Positions 63,221-64,000 of a stretch of 64,000 nucleotides of DNA are shown piece by piece. The stretch is from Cytophagales bacterium (GTDB lineage Bacteria; Bacteroidota; Bacteroidia; Cytophagales; CCMP332): positions 1 through 64,000 of the forward strand of contig JANQSY010000110.1 of the NCBI GenBank assembly GCA_028279065.1, read 5' to 3'. Below the pieces are notes generated by a model. The model was given only the letters and a program-made list of their open reading frames with translations. It made no database searches and was not told the DNA's origin. The position numbers and the translations under genes are program-made. Position 1 is the first letter of the stretch. Each line of letters opens with the position of its first letter.

Positions 63221-64000
63221 ATGAAAAGGATACTCCTACTTGCAATTCTAATTATTGGGTCCGGCCTTGGACTAAAGGCGCAGGATTTCCAGGTCTCGCA
63301 GTACTATGCTGCTCAGACGTTCCTTAATCCTGCCTTCGCCGGAAATACCACTATGGCAAGGGTAAATAGCATTGCCCGATTGCAGTGGCCATCGAATGCA
63401 GCAAGGTATCGGACCTTTGTTGTAGGTGCAGATCATAATCTTCCTCATCTGAATAGTGGGGCGGGAATACTGTTCACCAGGGATGCCGCTGGCTCGGCCT
63501 CTCTTGCTACCAATTATGTGGGAGGAATGTATGCCTATCAATTGGGAATAAACAAGAAGTGGGCGATGAGGACAGGTTTGCAGATCGGATATTCCTGGTT
63601 ATCCATCGACGAGGGGTCTTTGACCTTCAGAGACCAGTTGAATGACAATGGTACCATCGCTGGTTCTACATCTCAGACCATTCCTTTCAATACAAAGAAT
63701 TTCTTTGATGTCACCGCAGGTTTCCTTTGGTTCACCAACAAGGCCTGGATAGGAACGACCTTCAAGCATTTGAACAGGCCTAATCAAAGTTTGATCACCG
63801 GTGAAGAAGGAAATCTACCGGTGTACTTCTCATTGCATGCAGGATACCAGTTCCCCCTTTATCCGGGAGGAAGGTATAGGGGAGATGCCAGGCAATCCTA
63901 TTTCAGCCCAACCTTCAACTATAAGAGACAGGGAAATTTCAACCAGCTTGACATAGGTGCTTACTTCTCCTATGAGTGGTTGGTAGTGGGTTCATGGTAC
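63221..64000 (+). CDS. PorP/SprF-family type IX secretion membrane protein, 5' part (cut by window end)
   Basis: 260 codons are present and the frame is open at the window edge. Signal peptide 1-~20 (KRILLLAILIIGSGLGLKAQ) is followed by DFQVSQYYAAQTFLNPAFAG. This is the family hallmark Q-x-S-Q-Y-x5-x-x-NPAFAG. Then come beta-strand stretches with alternating hydrophobics (NYVGGMYAYQLGINKKWAMR, LQIGYSWLSI, FFDVTAGFLWF and HLNRPNQSL). These outer-membrane beta-barrel proteins pair with type B cargo: SprF is needed to secrete SprB. The position 14 bases after the giant type B adhesin is the expected cargo-partner arrangement. The ATG at 63221 is preceded by AAAGC with no strong ribosome-binding site. 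Confidence 0.95.
   Translation, partial: MKRILLLAILIIGSGLGLKAQDFQVSQYYAAQTFLNPAFAGNTTMARVNSIARLQWPSNAARYRTFVVGADHNLPHLNSGAGILFTRDAAGSASLATNYVGGMYAYQLGINKKWAMRTGLQIGYSWLSIDEGSLTFRDQLNDNGTIAGSTSQTIPFNTKNFFDVTAGFLWFTNKAWIGTTFKHLNRPNQSLITGEEGNLPVYFSLHAGYQFPLYPGGRYRGDARQSYFSPTFNYKRQGNFNQLDIGAYFSYEWLVVGSWY

Overview
The window is a dense stretch of a bacterial chromosome, almost certainly from the phylum Bacteroidota. The evidence is type IX secretion (T9SS) cargo with both type A and type B C-terminal sorting domains, a PorP/SprF-family protein, SprB-type adhesin repeats, promoter boxes of the TAnnTTTG kind, and many near-touching genes with weak Shine-Dalgarno sequences. I cannot place it securely below phylum. 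A free-living, probably gliding, member of Cytophagales or Flavobacteriia would fit.

1-1.5 kb holds the 5' end of a phosphoglucosamine/phosphomannomutase, a tiny Cys-rich membrane protein, and mazG. 1.6-6.3 kb is a defence island wedged between mazG and dciA-like/recF. It contains a very AT-rich three-gene ABC-3C system (SMEK-domain protein, middle component, DUF2326-type ATPase) and an AbiE antitoxin-toxin pair. The AbiE pair is bracketed by direct repeats, one of which is the 3' end of the DUF721/DciA-like gene. 6.3-13.7 kb is housekeeping: dciA-like, recF, pdhA, a TPR membrane protein, ribH, cutA, a GNAT acetyltransferase and gcvP. 13.7-16 kb is a three-gene ABC ATPase / FtsX-like permease / CxxC-GPE periplasmic protein operon, possibly metal-linked. 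16-22.7 kb is a compact surface-polysaccharide cluster: flippase, glycosyltransferase, O-antigen ligase, WecG/TagA transferase, polyprenyl sugar-phosphate transferase and an unknown membrane protein.

22.8-33.9 kb encodes envelope and signalling proteins: an OmpA/PD40/TPR protein resembling PorE, a PlsC-family acyltransferase, an 1104-residue propeller-SpoIIE phosphatase, and a 1650-residue SprB-repeat adhesin with a type A sorting domain. 33.9-42.5 kb is a minus-strand run, probably one operon: pgi, manA, lipB, a two-domain ABC ATPase, rnr, a polyprenyl synthetase and a rhomboid protease. 42.5-49.9 kb is mixed metabolism and nucleic-acid housekeeping: YraN, a 3'-5' exonuclease, an M14 carboxypeptidase, lipoate ligase, yaaA, rnd, a TANGO2-like protein and an M28 peptidase.

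The last 14 kb is one 4373-residue T9SS type B adhesin followed directly by a PorP/SprF protein that runs off the end. The adhesin has 12 copies of one domain, about 24 of another and 5 PKD domains, and carries a higher-order three-domain amplification.

No stretch longer than about 200 bases lacks a gene. I saw no tRNA, rRNA, CRISPR array, transposase or integrase. Functions are inferred from motifs read by eye; no database search was possible.
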